DNA of 64,000 nucleotides from JAJYIW01 sp963781665 (GTDB lineage: Bacteria > Chloroflexota > Anaerolineae > Anaerolineales > Anaerolineaceae): assembly GCA_963781665.1 (NCBI GenBank), contig CAWAGA010000002.1, forward strand, positions 2,480,001-2,544,000. The letters run 5' to 3'. Under the pieces are notes generated by a model that worked only from the letters and a program-made list of their open reading frames with translations, did no database searches and had not been told where the DNA came from. Shown here piece after piece: positions 17,637 through 25,452 of this stretch (position 1 is its first letter; each line of letters opens with the position of its first letter). The translations under genes were made by a program, and so were the position numbers.

Positions 17637-18365
17637 TTAGATCATAAAATCTTCCCAACGCCATACGCCATGGTCAGGTGTATGCGGCGCCGGTTTCTCT
17701 CCTTCACCATCCGCTTCGATGTGCAGCTGGGCTTCCAGCTTACCTACCCGTTGCATGAGCGAAACCAGTGATGCTCCGACCAGGTCGGGGAGCTGGCCAT
17801 GCTCGAGATCGGGAGCGGCCAGCAGGTGCGGCTTGCTACGCATCACGACCTGCCCGGGCACGCCCACAACCACTGAGTTTGGAGGGACAGATTTAACGAC
17901 AACCGCGTTGGCTCCGACCCGGCTGCCCTCGCCGATGGTTATAGCGCCCAGGATTTTTGCACCGGCGCCTACAACGACGCCATCACCCAGCGTCGGGTGG
18001 CGTTTGCCTTTTTCCAGGCTTGTTCCACCCAGGGTAACGCCGTGGTACAGGGTGACGTCAGCGCCAATTTCAGCCGTTTCGCCGATGACGACACTCATGC
18101 CATGGTCAATGAAAAACCGCCGGCCGATGGTTGCTCCTGGATGGATTTCAATCCCGGTGAGGAAGCGCATGATTTGGGAAAGCCAACGACCCAGGAGTTT
18201 CAGCTCGTGTTTCCATAAGAAATGGGCAATGCGATGACCCCAGATGGCGTGCAGACCCGGATAGCACAAAAGCAGCTCCAGGTTATTGCGGGCGGCCGGG
18301 TCGCGGTCATAGATTGACCGCAAATCTTCTCGGATGAGATGGATCAGGTCGACGTTTACGTCCAT
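17637..18365 (-). CDS. cysE: Serine O-acetyltransferase
   Basis: The enzyme makes O-acetylserine from serine and acetyl-CoA, the first step of cysteine synthesis. An N-terminal helical domain (IREDLRSIYDRDPAARNN) is followed by a left-handed beta-helix of hexapeptide repeats with GIEIHPGATIGRRFFIDHG, containing the catalytic His. The ATG at 18365 is chosen because AGGA lies 9 bases upstream and the protein then begins where short CysE enzymes do. An in-frame ATG at 18422, five bases after the cysK stop, would add 19 residues. The C-terminal ~50 residues past PGQVVMRSKPHLL are unusual and family-atypical. It is in an operon with cysK. Confidence 0.93.
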   Translation of the reverse strand: MDVNVDLIHLIREDLRSIYDRDPAARNNLELLLCYPGLHAIWGHRIAHFLWKHELKLLGRWLSQIMRFLTGIEIHPGATIGRRFFIDHGMSVVIGETAEIGADVTLYHGVTLGGTSLEKGKRHPTLGDGVVVGAGAKILGAITIGEGSRVGANAVVVKSVPPNSVVVGVPGQVVMRSKPHLLAAPDLEHGQLPDLVGASLVSLMQRVGKLEAQLHIEADGEGEKPAPHTPDHGVWRWEDFMI

Positions 18366-18426
18366 CGAAACTTTTCCTACAGGCAGCTCAAGTGGCAGGC
18401 GGTTGGAATAGTACTCGTCCATAGGT

Positions 18427-19359
18427 TCAATCTGCCAGGTTCGCAAACAACGGTGTGCTCAAATAGCGTTCACCGAAAGATGGGATGATCACGACGATCA
18501 GCTTCCCGGCGTTTTCAGGCCGGCGGGCGATTTTCAAGGCTGCCCAGGTAGCTGCCCCGGAAGAAATCCCCACCAGCAAGCCTTCCGTCTTTGCCATCTG
18601 GCGGGCTGTAGTGAAGGCATCGTCGGCTTTTACCCGGATCACCTCGTCGTAGATCTTCGTATTGAGCACTTCGGGGATAAAACCGGCACCAATTCCCTGG
18701 ATGGGGTGGGGGCCTTTGCTGCCGCCTGATAGTACCGGCGATGCATCCGGTTCGACGGCTATGGCTTTGAACGATGGTTTACGTCCCTTGAGTACTTCGG
18801 CTATGCCGGTGATCGTCCCGCCTGTACCGACCCCGGCAACCACGAAATCGACTTTACCATCAGTATCGCGCCAGATCTCTTCGGCAGTGGTTTTGCGATG
18901 TATCTCGGGATTGGCCGGGTTGCTGAACTGGTCGGGCATAAAGTATTGAGGGCCGCGTGTAGCCAGCTCTTCAGCTTTGCGGATAGCGCCGCCCATGCCT
19001 TCCGACCCGGGTGTGAGCACCACCTCGGCCCCATAAGCCCGCAGCAGCATCCGCCGTTCCTTGCTCATGGTATCCGGCATGGTCAGCACGCATTTATATC
19101 CGCGCGCAGCGCACACCATCGCCAGTGCAATCCCGGTGTTCCCGCTGGTCGGCTCGACGATGACAGACTCTTTGTTGATCAGACCGGCTTTCTCAGCAGC
19201 ATCGATCATCGCAACACCGATGCGATCTTTAACGCTGTGAGCCGGGTTGTAGAATTCCAGTTTTACGACGACATCAGCAACCGCATCCTGGTTGATCCGC
19301 TGCAAGCGCACCAGGGGGGTGTTTCCGATGAGTTCGGTTACATCATTTGCTATTTTCAT
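18427..19359 (-). CDS. cysK: Cysteine synthase A (O-acetylserine sulfhydrylase)
   Basis: This 310-residue PLP enzyme converts O-acetylserine and sulfide to cysteine. The PLP lysine is in HSVKDRIG, the substrate loop is TSGNTG, and the phosphate-binding Gly-rich loop is GTGGTITG. Length matches CysK (300-320). GGAGC precedes the ATG. It is the first gene of the cysK-cysE operon and lies behind a leader of about 230 bases with a Cys-codon leader peptide and a terminator, so expression is probably controlled by cysteine supply. Confidence 0.96.
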   Translation of the reverse strand: MKIANDVTELIGNTPLVRLQRINQDAVADVVVKLEFYNPAHSVKDRIGVAMIDAAEKAGLINKESVIVEPTSGNTGIALAMVCAARGYKCVLTMPDTMSKERRMLLRAYGAEVVLTPGSEGMGGAIRKAEELATRGPQYFMPDQFSNPANPEIHRKTTAEEIWRDTDGKVDFVVAGVGTGGTITGIAEVLKGRKPSFKAIAVEPDASPVLSGGSKGPHPIQGIGAGFIPEVLNTKIYDEVIRVKADDAFTTARQMAKTEGLLVGISSGAATWAALKIARRPENAGKLIVVIIPSFGERYLSTPLFANLAD

Positions 19360-19420
19360 ATCAATCTTGCTCCATTAAAATCCATTTTGAATACGTTTAG
19401 AAACAAAAACCAACTGGCAT

Positions 19421-19466
19421 AAAAAAAGGCCGCCTACCTTACATCTTCTGGTAGATCGCCGCCTTT
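19421..19466 (-). terminator. Attenuator terminator in the cysK leader
   Basis: On the minus strand, the 5' arm (19466-19450) AAAGGC...CTACC pairs with the 3' arm (19438-19425) GGTAG...GCCTTT around an 11-base loop. One G-G mismatch and a 3-base bulge interrupt it. Seven U residues follow (19427-19421). An outer stem, 19469-19475 with 19410-19416, encloses it and is itself followed by five U. It precedes the cysK start by about 60 bases. Confidence 0.7.
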
Positions 19467-19509
19467 GTCAGTTGGTCTAAAAATAAAATCGTAGAAGAAA
19501 CTTGAATCT

Positions 19510-19531
19510 GGCGGTGTCTACAACAACCGCC
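19510..19531 (-). promoter_or_regulatory. Protector hairpin of the cysK attenuator
   Basis: GGCGGT (19531-19526) pairs with ACCGCC (19515-19510) around a 10-base loop holding the leader peptide stop. The 3' arm CCGCC can instead pair with GGCGG in the 5' arm of the downstream terminator, a possible antiterminator of 5 bp. Confidence 0.5.
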
Positions 19532-19565
19532 TCGAACACATGCACTTTAAGACTAGATAATCCAT
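19518..19565 (-). CDS. Cysteine-codon leader peptide of the cysK-cysE operon
   Basis: A 15-codon reading frame, MDYLVLKCMCSRRLL, begins at ATG 19565 with AGGA six bases upstream. It ends at TAG 19518-19520, inside the loop of a hairpin. Two Cys codons (TGC at 19544-19542, TGT at 19538-19536) sit just before the 5' arm of that hairpin. A ribosome stalled there for lack of charged tRNA-Cys would cover the arm and free the other strand. This is the arrangement of amino acid attenuation leaders. It is too short to prove by sequence alone. Confidence 0.55.
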   Translation of the reverse strand: MDYLVLKCMCSRRLL

Positions 19566-19578
19566 CTCATTTCCTGCG

Positions 19579-19611
19579 TATCAGATATATGTTATCTGAT
19601 TATATCTGATA
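19579..19611 (-). promoter_or_regulatory. Operator-like inverted repeat over the cysK promoter
   Basis: Perfect 11-base arms TATCAGATATA (19579-19589) and TATATCTGATA (19601-19611) surround an 11-base centre. A third ATCTGAT half-site lies in the centre, exactly 10 bases from the one in the right arm. It overlaps the -10 element. It probably binds a dimeric repressor; no regulator gene is identified. Confidence 0.55.
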
Positions 19612-19626
19612 AACAAAGAAAGTCAA
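19599..19626 (-). promoter_or_regulatory. cysK-cysE promoter
   Basis: On the minus strand, TTGACT (19626-19621), a 16-base spacer and a perfect TATAAT (19604-19599). The predicted start, near 19592, gives a leader of about 230 bases before cysK. Confidence 0.7.
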
Positions 19627-19741
19627 GTCATGCTTTTTGCCAATTCTGGCAGTTTTACCGTTCACCTTTATAACCATCGCGGATGGCATAGCGCGACCGT
19701 GAATCTAGTATATAATTTTATCGAGAAGAAAGGAGCTGCAG

Positions 19742-20062
19742 GTGAGTATTTTTGGCAATTTATTCGGTGGTGGCGGGTTACCGCAGGATTTAGACAAGCA
19801 GTCTCGCGACGAAGCGGAAAAACTGATTACGGAGCTGATCGAAATTGGCAAGAGCGATGATTTCTTATCAGAGCGACCGGGGGGCATGTTCAGCGGACAG
19901 TGCCATAACATCAGAGCGCGGGCGATTGGCCGGCGGTTGAACGAGATGGGCGGGCTCGATTTGATGCAGGCTGCCCGTGAGAGGGTGCGCCGAAAATTAA
20001 AGATGAATATGGCTTCTCACCTGGATTACGCCTGGTCCGATATTGGCAAATGGAAAGCCTGA
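19742..20062 (+). CDS. Conserved hypothetical protein, 106 residues
   Basis: I do not recognise this protein. It starts with GTG at 19742, after AGGAG at a good distance; a TATAAT at 19711-19716 is a plausible -10. The sequence has a Gly-rich N-terminus (FGNLFGGGGLPQ), then predicted helices with many charged residues and a basic C-terminal helix (QAARERVRRKLKMNMASHL). It has no signal peptide or membrane segment, so it is likely cytosolic. It is followed after ~67 bases by the tRNA-Asn gene, which has its own promoter. Confidence 0.7.
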   Translation: MSIFGNLFGGGGLPQDLDKQSRDEAEKLITELIEIGKSDDFLSERPGGMFSGQCHNIRARAIGRRLNEMGGLDLMQAARERVRRKLKMNMASHLDYAWSDIGKWKA

Positions 20063-20089
20063 ACCGGCCTTTTAAGGCATGGACAGCAC

Positions 20090-20118
20090 TTGACACGAAT
20101 TCCGCTTGACCGTATAAT
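20090..20118 (+). promoter_or_regulatory. Consensus sigma-70 promoter of tRNA-Asn
   Basis: TTGACA (20090-20095), a 17-base spacer and TATAAT (20113-20118), a perfect match in both boxes. The tRNA begins 12 bases after the -10. Confidence 0.9.
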
Positions 20119-20129
20119 ACCCTTCGCAT

Positions 20130-20202
20130 TCCTCGATAGCTCAATTGGCAGAGCGGGCGGCTGTTAACCGCTAGGTTCGAGGTTCGAGTCCTCGTCGAGG
20201 AG
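20130..20202 (+). tRNA. tRNA-Asn (anticodon GTT)
   Basis: A 73-base cloverleaf. The acceptor stem TCCTCGA/TCGAGGA pairs perfectly over 7 bp. The D arm GCTC...GAGC, the anticodon stem GGCGG/CCGCT with loop CTGTTAA, and the T arm CGAGG TTCGAGT CCTCG are all present. The anticodon GTT reads AAC/AAU. The discriminator is G. The following bases are CCT, so CCA is not fully encoded and must be added after transcription. Confidence 0.97.
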
Positions 20203-20532
20203 CCTTGCATTTAACTTGGGGGAAATCTAGGCTGCATTGTTCGCCATGATCTAATTACCGTGTACAATATTATTGTCGTTGACGCTCCTGCATCAAGCTA
20301 TGAAGTGGTACAAAACCCATGCCTGCAAAGTAATCTTTTTCGGCCCGTCCGCTGGTCTTTGCGGCTACACCATGAGCTTGTTTTGGGTTCGGTTGCAGCG
20401 GGCATATTACTGGAGACCATAACCTGAATGATCCTTTCAGCAAATTGCTGATATTTTAATGGCTCATTCACTTCAGAAAATGCGGTTCTTGGCGTACCTC
20501 GATTCTCAATAAACTGGAAAAGGCGAACTATT
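20203..20532 (+). other. Gene-free stretch after tRNA-Asn
   Basis: No coding frame with a ribosome site was found on either strand. A weak hairpin (TCAGCA AAT TGCTGA, 20437-20451) followed by ATTTTAAT could end a transcript. Nothing else is recognised. Confidence 0.5.
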
Positions 20533-20805
20533 GTGATAAATTCGACTCAATTTACGGCTTACCTGGACTTATTGAAAGTTAAACAAAAATATCGCCGGCA
20601 GGCAGCTATCTTCTTAGGCGCTATTTTGATTATCTTGATCCTCGTTACGTGGGCAACCGGAATGGTAACCGGATTGGCCGGCAGAGAGATTTATTTAATC
20701 GGTTTGGTCGACATTGGTTTGGGTATCTCGTTCATCATGGCCTGGGTGAGGCTCGAGATCGTCAATGCAAATATTGAGTTGTTGAACAGTCTGTTTAGAA
20801 AGTGA
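20533..20805 (+). CDS. Small membrane protein, two helices, function unknown
   Basis: This 90-residue protein starts at GTG 20533. Two hydrophobic segments, AAIFLGAILIILILVTWATG and YLIGLVDIGLGISFIMAW, are joined by a short loop. The N-terminal part is basic (KVKQKYRRQ) and the tail is amphipathic. It lies about 90 bases upstream of the unknown 372-residue gene on the same strand, so the two may be co-transcribed and the small protein could be its membrane partner (inference). No family recognised. Confidence 0.6.
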   Translation: MINSTQFTAYLDLLKVKQKYRRQAAIFLGAILIILILVTWATGMVTGLAGREIYLIGLVDIGLGISFIMAWVRLEIVNANIELLNSLFRK

Positions 20806-20895
20806 TGACGCCCGGATAGAAAGCGCATACAGAGTCACAAGAGGAGTGATGCATCCTTTAGACCGGAGCAGAAAAACTGAAAGAAGGATAAATCC

Positions 20896-22014
20896 ATGAT
20901 CGTCGATATTCAAACCGAATCGCTTGAGGGTGCCCTTGAGCAACTCGAGGGGTACATTTCTCCAGGTATTGATGTCCTTTCAGCGCGCATTTTCATCGGT
21001 GAGGACCGTACCATCCAGGCCCGGGCTGAAAGTACTGCTTTAGCGTTTGCCGAGGCTGTCAAAGAGATTCCAGAAGATGCAGTTGAATCGGGGAGGAAGA
21101 CGCTTTCGGAGCCTCAGTTACGTCTGCTGACTGTGGAAGCATTTGATGAGCCTGGCGCTATCGGAGTAGCGGAAAAGTCATTGCAAGCTGGCGAAAAGAT
21201 AAGGGCTGTTCGGCTTTTATCGGCGGGCAAGAAACCAGCCCTGGGTTTGTTTGGCAAAAAAACTGCCCATTACCAGATTGAGATATTAAGCAAAGCGCTT
21301 GTAGAGATCAGCTACCACGTGAACCCGCGGATTGTGGCTGCGTTGGGGATGATGGCCTCAGAGCCATTAGGCATCCAGTTCTTCTGCTACGACTACCCCT
21401 CTTCCGTCGTGGATCACATTGCAAGTTTTTTACGGGCAAATTTCCCCCGCAAGGTGCTGATTATTGGGCCAGACACACAGGCAAATTTGTCAATGGCAGA
21501 CCTTGAAAAAGTTGTTCCTGGCCATTATAGCCTCCACGTGAATGCAGAATCCCGTCTTGATTGGCTTTACGATACCATGGCCCAATTGCGGAAGGCGCCT
21601 GATTCATTCGACATCGTCGTCTCTAACTTCCCGACCCACGTCGAAGATAACCTGGAGGAAGAATATTCTATCTCCAGTGAAAGGAATTTTCGAACAATCC
21701 AATTCAAAGAGCAGAAAGACTTGCGGCCGTTCGCCGATTCTGAAAGCAGCGTGGATTTGGCTGTCTTTTGGACCGGGCTATCGCCTATCAGTTACCTGGA
21801 AACCATCAACCAGTTATATTTCAAGAAACGAGTGGGAGGCCGGTTTTTCCACAACGTCATTGCGGTCACCTGTGAGGAATCGTCTTTTCTAAGCAGCCAG
21901 GATTTAAAAGCGCTGCGCAATTCCAGGGATAAAAGATGCTACGACCTTTTGCCCCAATTAAGTCGTTTTTACGACCAGACGGGAACTGCCTGGAATGGCG
22001 GCGAACTGCGTTGA
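20896..22014 (+). CDS. Unrecognised 372-residue protein with a possible Rossmann-like centre
   Basis: I do not recognise a family. GAAGGATAA precedes the ATG. The N-terminal ~110 residues are acidic and helical. The middle holds FPRKVLIIGPDTQANLSMAD, then DSFDIVVSNFPTH about 60 residues later. This order (strand, Gly-Pro turn, later strand ending in D-I-V-V-S-N) recalls a degenerate SAM-dependent methyltransferase fold, but the usual E/D-x-G-x-G motif is missing. No signal peptide or membrane segment is present. Confidence in the gene is high; in any function, low. Confidence 0.75.
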   Translation: MIVDIQTESLEGALEQLEGYISPGIDVLSARIFIGEDRTIQARAESTALAFAEAVKEIPEDAVESGRKTLSEPQLRLLTVEAFDEPGAIGVAEKSLQAGEKIRAVRLLSAGKKPALGLFGKKTAHYQIEILSKALVEISYHVNPRIVAALGMMASEPLGIQFFCYDYPSSVVDHIASFLRANFPRKVLIIGPDTQANLSMADLEKVVPGHYSLHVNAESRLDWLYDTMAQLRKAPDSFDIVVSNFPTHVEDNLEEEYSISSERNFRTIQFKEQKDLRPFADSESSVDLAVFWTGLSPISYLETINQLYFKKRVGGRFFHNVIAVTCEESSFLSSQDLKALRNSRDKRCYDLLPQLSRFYDQTGTAWNGGELR

Positions 22015-22129
22015 TCAAATCCGACTGAGAATCCGGACGATTGCAAATACGCTGATAGGGGTAAGCCATAATCTCAATCAAGAGCAGGCCTGAATGCCGA
22101 TTTAACTTATCCCTAATCATTTTCCTCGC

Positions 22130-22555
22130 TTACCGCAAAAACAGGCTGTATGTCAGCACCCCCAATACGATCAAGGTGATCAACGAAAATTTCCAATCGC
22201 GATCAGCCACAACAAAATAAATGAAGGATGCCAGTACCCGGATGAAAGGTGTCAGCATCAAGGTGACGATTCCCAGGCTGATAAATTGGCGGGGTTGTAT
22301 TCCGCTGCCGTCGAATGGCTGGCTGAAGCTATGGAGTAGAAATCCGAAGAAATTTTCTTCTGTGATCGAGTACGCAACCGTTAAGGTGCCGCTGGCGATC
22401 CAATTCCAAACCAGCCCGATGATGATCAAGGCCATGCTGACCAGAACACCCACCAGCAAGATGGTTCCCACCATGGCATCCATATCGAACCCGCTCGATA
22501 CCCTGTTTTCGTCATGAGTTACTGGTGCCTGCTGGACGTGCCCGTTTCCTTTCAT
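22130..22555 (-). CDS. DUF1634 membrane protein
   Basis: This 141-residue protein has three membrane segments: MVGTILLVGVLVSMALIIIG, the QFISLGIVTLMLTPFIRVLASF region, and FSLITLIVLGVLTYSLFL. The LTPFIRV stretch is typical of DUF1634. The start overlaps the stop of the TauE/SafE gene by four bases (ATGA). DUF1634 genes commonly sit beside TauE/SafE permeases, so it is probably an accessory subunit of that exporter. Confidence 0.85.
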   Translation of the reverse strand: MKGNGHVQQAPVTHDENRVSSGFDMDAMVGTILLVGVLVSMALIIIGLVWNWIASGTLTVAYSITEENFFGFLLHSFSQPFDGSGIQPRQFISLGIVTLMLTPFIRVLASFIYFVVADRDWKFSLITLIVLGVLTYSLFLR

Positions 22556-23385
22556 CGAATGACTCCAAATCCACGCAGGATCATCTCGACCCCCAAGACG
22601 ATTAAAATCACCAAAAAAATATTGCGGATCACCTGATTGGAGACTTTGACCAACAGGCGTGTACCCAGGAATGCCCCGGCTACGACTCCCAGGATAATCG
22701 ATGCAGCTAATCCCGGTTCGATCAGCCCGGCGGCCAGGTAGACGCTGGCACCTGCCAGAGCGGTGACACCGATGATCAGGTTGCTGGTGGTGGTTGAAAC
22801 TTTTGGCGGGAGGCCCATTCCAAGGTCCAGGATCAATACTTTAACTGCGCCGGCTCCAATCCCAAGCAGCCCGGCGACCAGCCCGGCTCCAAACATCATT
22901 GGCCCGCCCAAATATGACCGCACGGCTTTGTACTTGATTTGTTCATGGGAGGCCTGGTCGTAATATTCTCCGTGGAGACCAAGCCAGCGCGAAAAGCCAT
23001 CCTGGTGTACGTCGAGATAAGTTGGGACTCTTCTTTGTAAGAATAATGCCAGCCACGACCCCAACAAAACGAAGCCAAAGAGCAGGTAAAGGACTTGCTG
23101 TCCGGAAGACAGCGTAATTGCCGCGCCGGTAATTGCACCCAGGATCGTAAACATTTCCAGGTACATCCCAACTTTGAGGTTCGTGATCCGGTCGCGAACG
23201 TAGGCCGAAGCGGCTCCGCTTGAAGTCGCGATGACTGATACGATGCTGACCGCAATGGCGTGCTTGATGTCTACTCCCAAAAGTGTTAATGCTGGAATGA
23301 GAATAATACCGCCTCCCATGCCGCTCATTGCCCCCACAAACCCTGCGACCATTGAGATCAAGAATGTAACTTGAAAAGATACCAA
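22552..23385 (-). CDS. TauE/SafE family anion exporter
   Basis: This permease of about 278 residues and eight membrane segments has the family's two repeats, visible as GFVGAMSGMGGGIILIPALTLLG and the second AGLLGIGAGAVKVLILDLG. The family moves sulfite, sulfoacetate or other small organic anions. The TTG at 23385 is preferred because AGGAGGAAGG directly precedes it and the first helix then starts at once. The longer frame to 23472 would add 29 unlikely Cys/Tyr-rich residues. Co-translated with DUF1634. Confidence 0.87.
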   Translation of the reverse strand: MVSFQVTFLISMVAGFVGAMSGMGGGIILIPALTLLGVDIKHAIAVSIVSVIATSSGAASAYVRDRITNLKVGMYLEMFTILGAITGAAITLSSGQQVLYLLFGFVLLGSWLALFLQRRVPTYLDVHQDGFSRWLGLHGEYYDQASHEQIKYKAVRSYLGGPMMFGAGLVAGLLGIGAGAVKVLILDLGMGLPPKVSTTTSNLIIGVTALAGASVYLAAGLIEPGLAASIILGVVAGAFLGTRLLVKVSNQVIRNIFLVILIVLGVEMILRGFGVIR

Positions 23386-23619
23386 CCTTCCTCCTGTCTG
23401 GTTGTTATAAAATTGCAGAAACCCTGAGGAGCGGTAACAACAATAGGAATCCCACCCTATTTTAGAAGTCAACCGGTACTCGCATATTTCTACAAGCTTT
23501 GATTATATTCGAAATTAATCACTATGGGTTCATATGGCTGACAACAAACCGGATGCAATTTGTAATAATATGAGTATAATGGTCTAATAAGTGTATAAAT
23601 TAATTGAGGGTTGAATGGT

Positions 23620-24453
23620 ATGTTGCCCAGTATTTTACTGTCATTACGTGAAGGAATTGAGGCTGTTCTGGTTCTGAGCCTCGTTTTAGGCGGGCTCCGG
23701 AAAATAAACCGGACCGAACTAAGCGTGAATGTTTGGAAAGGCGCGCTCACCGGCCTGGTTGGCAGCGCAGCTGTAGCCGTTGTGCTGAATATCCTCGGGA
23801 GTAATTTCACCGGAGTAGCCGAATCGGCCTTCGAAGGCTTGACCATGCTCTTGGCAGCCGGGATTTTGACCTGGATGATCTTTTGGATGCAGCGCCAGGG
23901 CAGGGCGATGAAAGGTGAGATCGAGACGAGCGTACGTAAGGCAACCCTCAGCCGGGGAGGTCGCGGCCTGTTCGTCCTTTCGTTTTTAGCGGTTATCCGC
24001 GAAGGGATCGAGCTGGCGCTCTATTTGCTGGCAGCCCGCCTGGCCAGCAGTGTACTCCAAACTGCCGTCGGCGCGGTACTGGGGCTGGCAGCCGCCTTTG
24101 GGATTGGATGGCTCATCTTTGCCACGAGCTACCGTTTTAACCTGAAGCGTTTCTTTCTGATTACAAATATCCTGTTGATTTTCTTTGCAGCTGGCCTGGT
24201 CACCAACAGTGCCCATGAGCTGATCGAAACGGGTTGGATTCCAGCCGGGATAGCTCAGGTGTGGAATTTAAACAATCTTCTGGCTCAAAATTCGGCCGTC
24301 GGGCAGATATTGAATGCACTTCTTGGCTACAACAGCCAGCCATCTTTGACCGAAGTACTGGCTTACATTGGTTATATCGCGGCAATCGCCTGCGGTATCT
24401 TTTTGGCCCGGCTGCGTTTTTTTCCTGGGAAAAGGGAAGGATCGAAGGTTTAA
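23620..24453 (+). CDS. FTR1 family iron permease
   Basis: This permease of about 277 residues and seven membrane segments has the two REGIE motifs of FTR1/EfeU proteins: LREGIEAVL at residues 8-16 and IREGIELALYL in the middle. Their Glu residues bind iron. The family imports ferric or ferrous iron with an oxidase or EfeO/EfeB partner; no partner gene is next to it here. The ATG at 23620 is preferred over the TTG at 23611, with GAGGG upstream. A hairpin follows the stop. Confidence 0.9.
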   Translation: MLPSILLSLREGIEAVLVLSLVLGGLRKINRTELSVNVWKGALTGLVGSAAVAVVLNILGSNFTGVAESAFEGLTMLLAAGILTWMIFWMQRQGRAMKGEIETSVRKATLSRGGRGLFVLSFLAVIREGIELALYLLAARLASSVLQTAVGAVLGLAAAFGIGWLIFATSYRFNLKRFFLITNILLIFFAAGLVTNSAHELIETGWIPAGIAQVWNLNNLLAQNSAVGQILNALLGYNSQPSLTEVLAYIGYIAAIACGIFLARLRFFPGKREGSKV

Positions 24454-24524
24454 GGCGTACGGTAGGGTAGTTAAGGGAATCAGCACATGCGCAATTCTGC
24501 TCCAAAAGGTTCGTCTGTAAAGCG

Positions 24525-24557
24525 CAAGATGCCAGTTTATTACTGGCTGGCATCTTG
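24525..24557 (+). terminator. Hairpin after the FTR1 permease gene
   Basis: A perfect 11-bp stem (24525-24535 with 24547-24557) and 11-base loop lie between the convergent FTR1 and lipoprotein genes. The T-run is weak, so it may act on both strands. Confidence 0.45.
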
Positions 24558-24638
24558 TTCAACCTCATAAATTAGAGTCTAAATATTCCCTGATATCGCC
24601 TTTCGATTCCTGATTATGATTAACCAATTACACTTGAT

Positions 24639-25259
24639 TCATTTAACCGTAATCGTAATCGTAAAAATAACCGATGGAGACATACAGGCCGGTTGAGATT
24701 GGCGGCAAAGTGGATCGCCGCTGGCCTGCAGCGTTGTCGTTCCGGCCTGGTGGGCATCAAACACACCTTGTGAACCACGCAGCGGCATGATATTTACCTC
24801 CCGGCTTATGATGTTCTGATTATCGATAGCTATCGTCCAATTATAGATATCGCCTAATTCGAGCACAAAACTCTGGCCGGCTTTCATCAAGACCGTTCGG
24901 CCGTTGTTATCGGGAGTAATGGTCAGACTGCCTGAAGAGTCTGGGGTGAGGGGGGTAACAGACACAGTCGAATTAATTGTTCCACCGGTTGTCAGCCCGC
25001 TTGAAATATTTGAGCCGGTTGATGGGTCTGAGGTCCCAGTATAGGGGATCATGGGATGGGACTGCGGTGTACCGCTGGACTTTCCACTCGGAGTCAAAAA
25101 CCCGCTACCTGGGGTTGGGGTGTAATATGGAATCATCGGGGCATTACCTGAACCGGTTTGGTTGCCGGCCGGGGTACTGGTAAAGAGGCTGCTGCAACCT
25201 GCGCCAATCATTGCTAGAAATACCAAAATTGCGGCTGCCATCGACATTTTTTTTCGCAT
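24639..25259 (-). CDS. Secreted lipoprotein, possibly with a chagasin-like beta domain
   Basis: This 206-residue protein has a clear lipoprotein signal (basic start, hydrophobic core, then MIGAGC). About 90 residues of Pro/Gly/Ser/Thr linker carry two PMIPY repeats. The C-terminal ~90 residues contain a strand-rich pattern: VLMKAGQSFVLELGDIYNWTI, then GVFDAHQAGTTTLQASGDP, then VIFTITITV. This order resembles the I42 (chagasin) inhibitor fold, but the NPTTGY and RPW motifs are absent, so an inhibitory role is not supported. It is anchored outside the membrane. Monocistronic. Confidence 0.7.
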   Translation of the reverse strand: MRKKMSMAAAILVFLAMIGAGCSSLFTSTPAGNQTGSGNAPMIPYYTPTPGSGFLTPSGKSSGTPQSHPMIPYTGTSDPSTGSNISSGLTTGGTINSTVSVTPLTPDSSGSLTITPDNNGRTVLMKAGQSFVLELGDIYNWTIAIDNQNIISREVNIMPLRGSQGVFDAHQAGTTTLQASGDPLCRQSQPACMSPSVIFTITITVK

Positions 25260-25452
25260 TGTTAACTCCTACAAATAAGTATATATGTGTATCAATAACA
25301 CACGCTCTTTTCATCGTTCCTTCAGGCATAAGACGATAGCCTCTTGCAAATTGTTCCCAATATGGTCCAATTTATGTTTTGGTTGCCAAACCAGGTCCAG
25401 AGTAGTATATTTATTATAATAATCATCATATTTACCAGGAGGATTAAAGGAT

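Noticed and set aside
19360..19600. T-box leader for cysK
   Set aside because: The conserved T-box sequence (AGGGTGGNACCGCG) is absent; a leader peptide explains the layout better.
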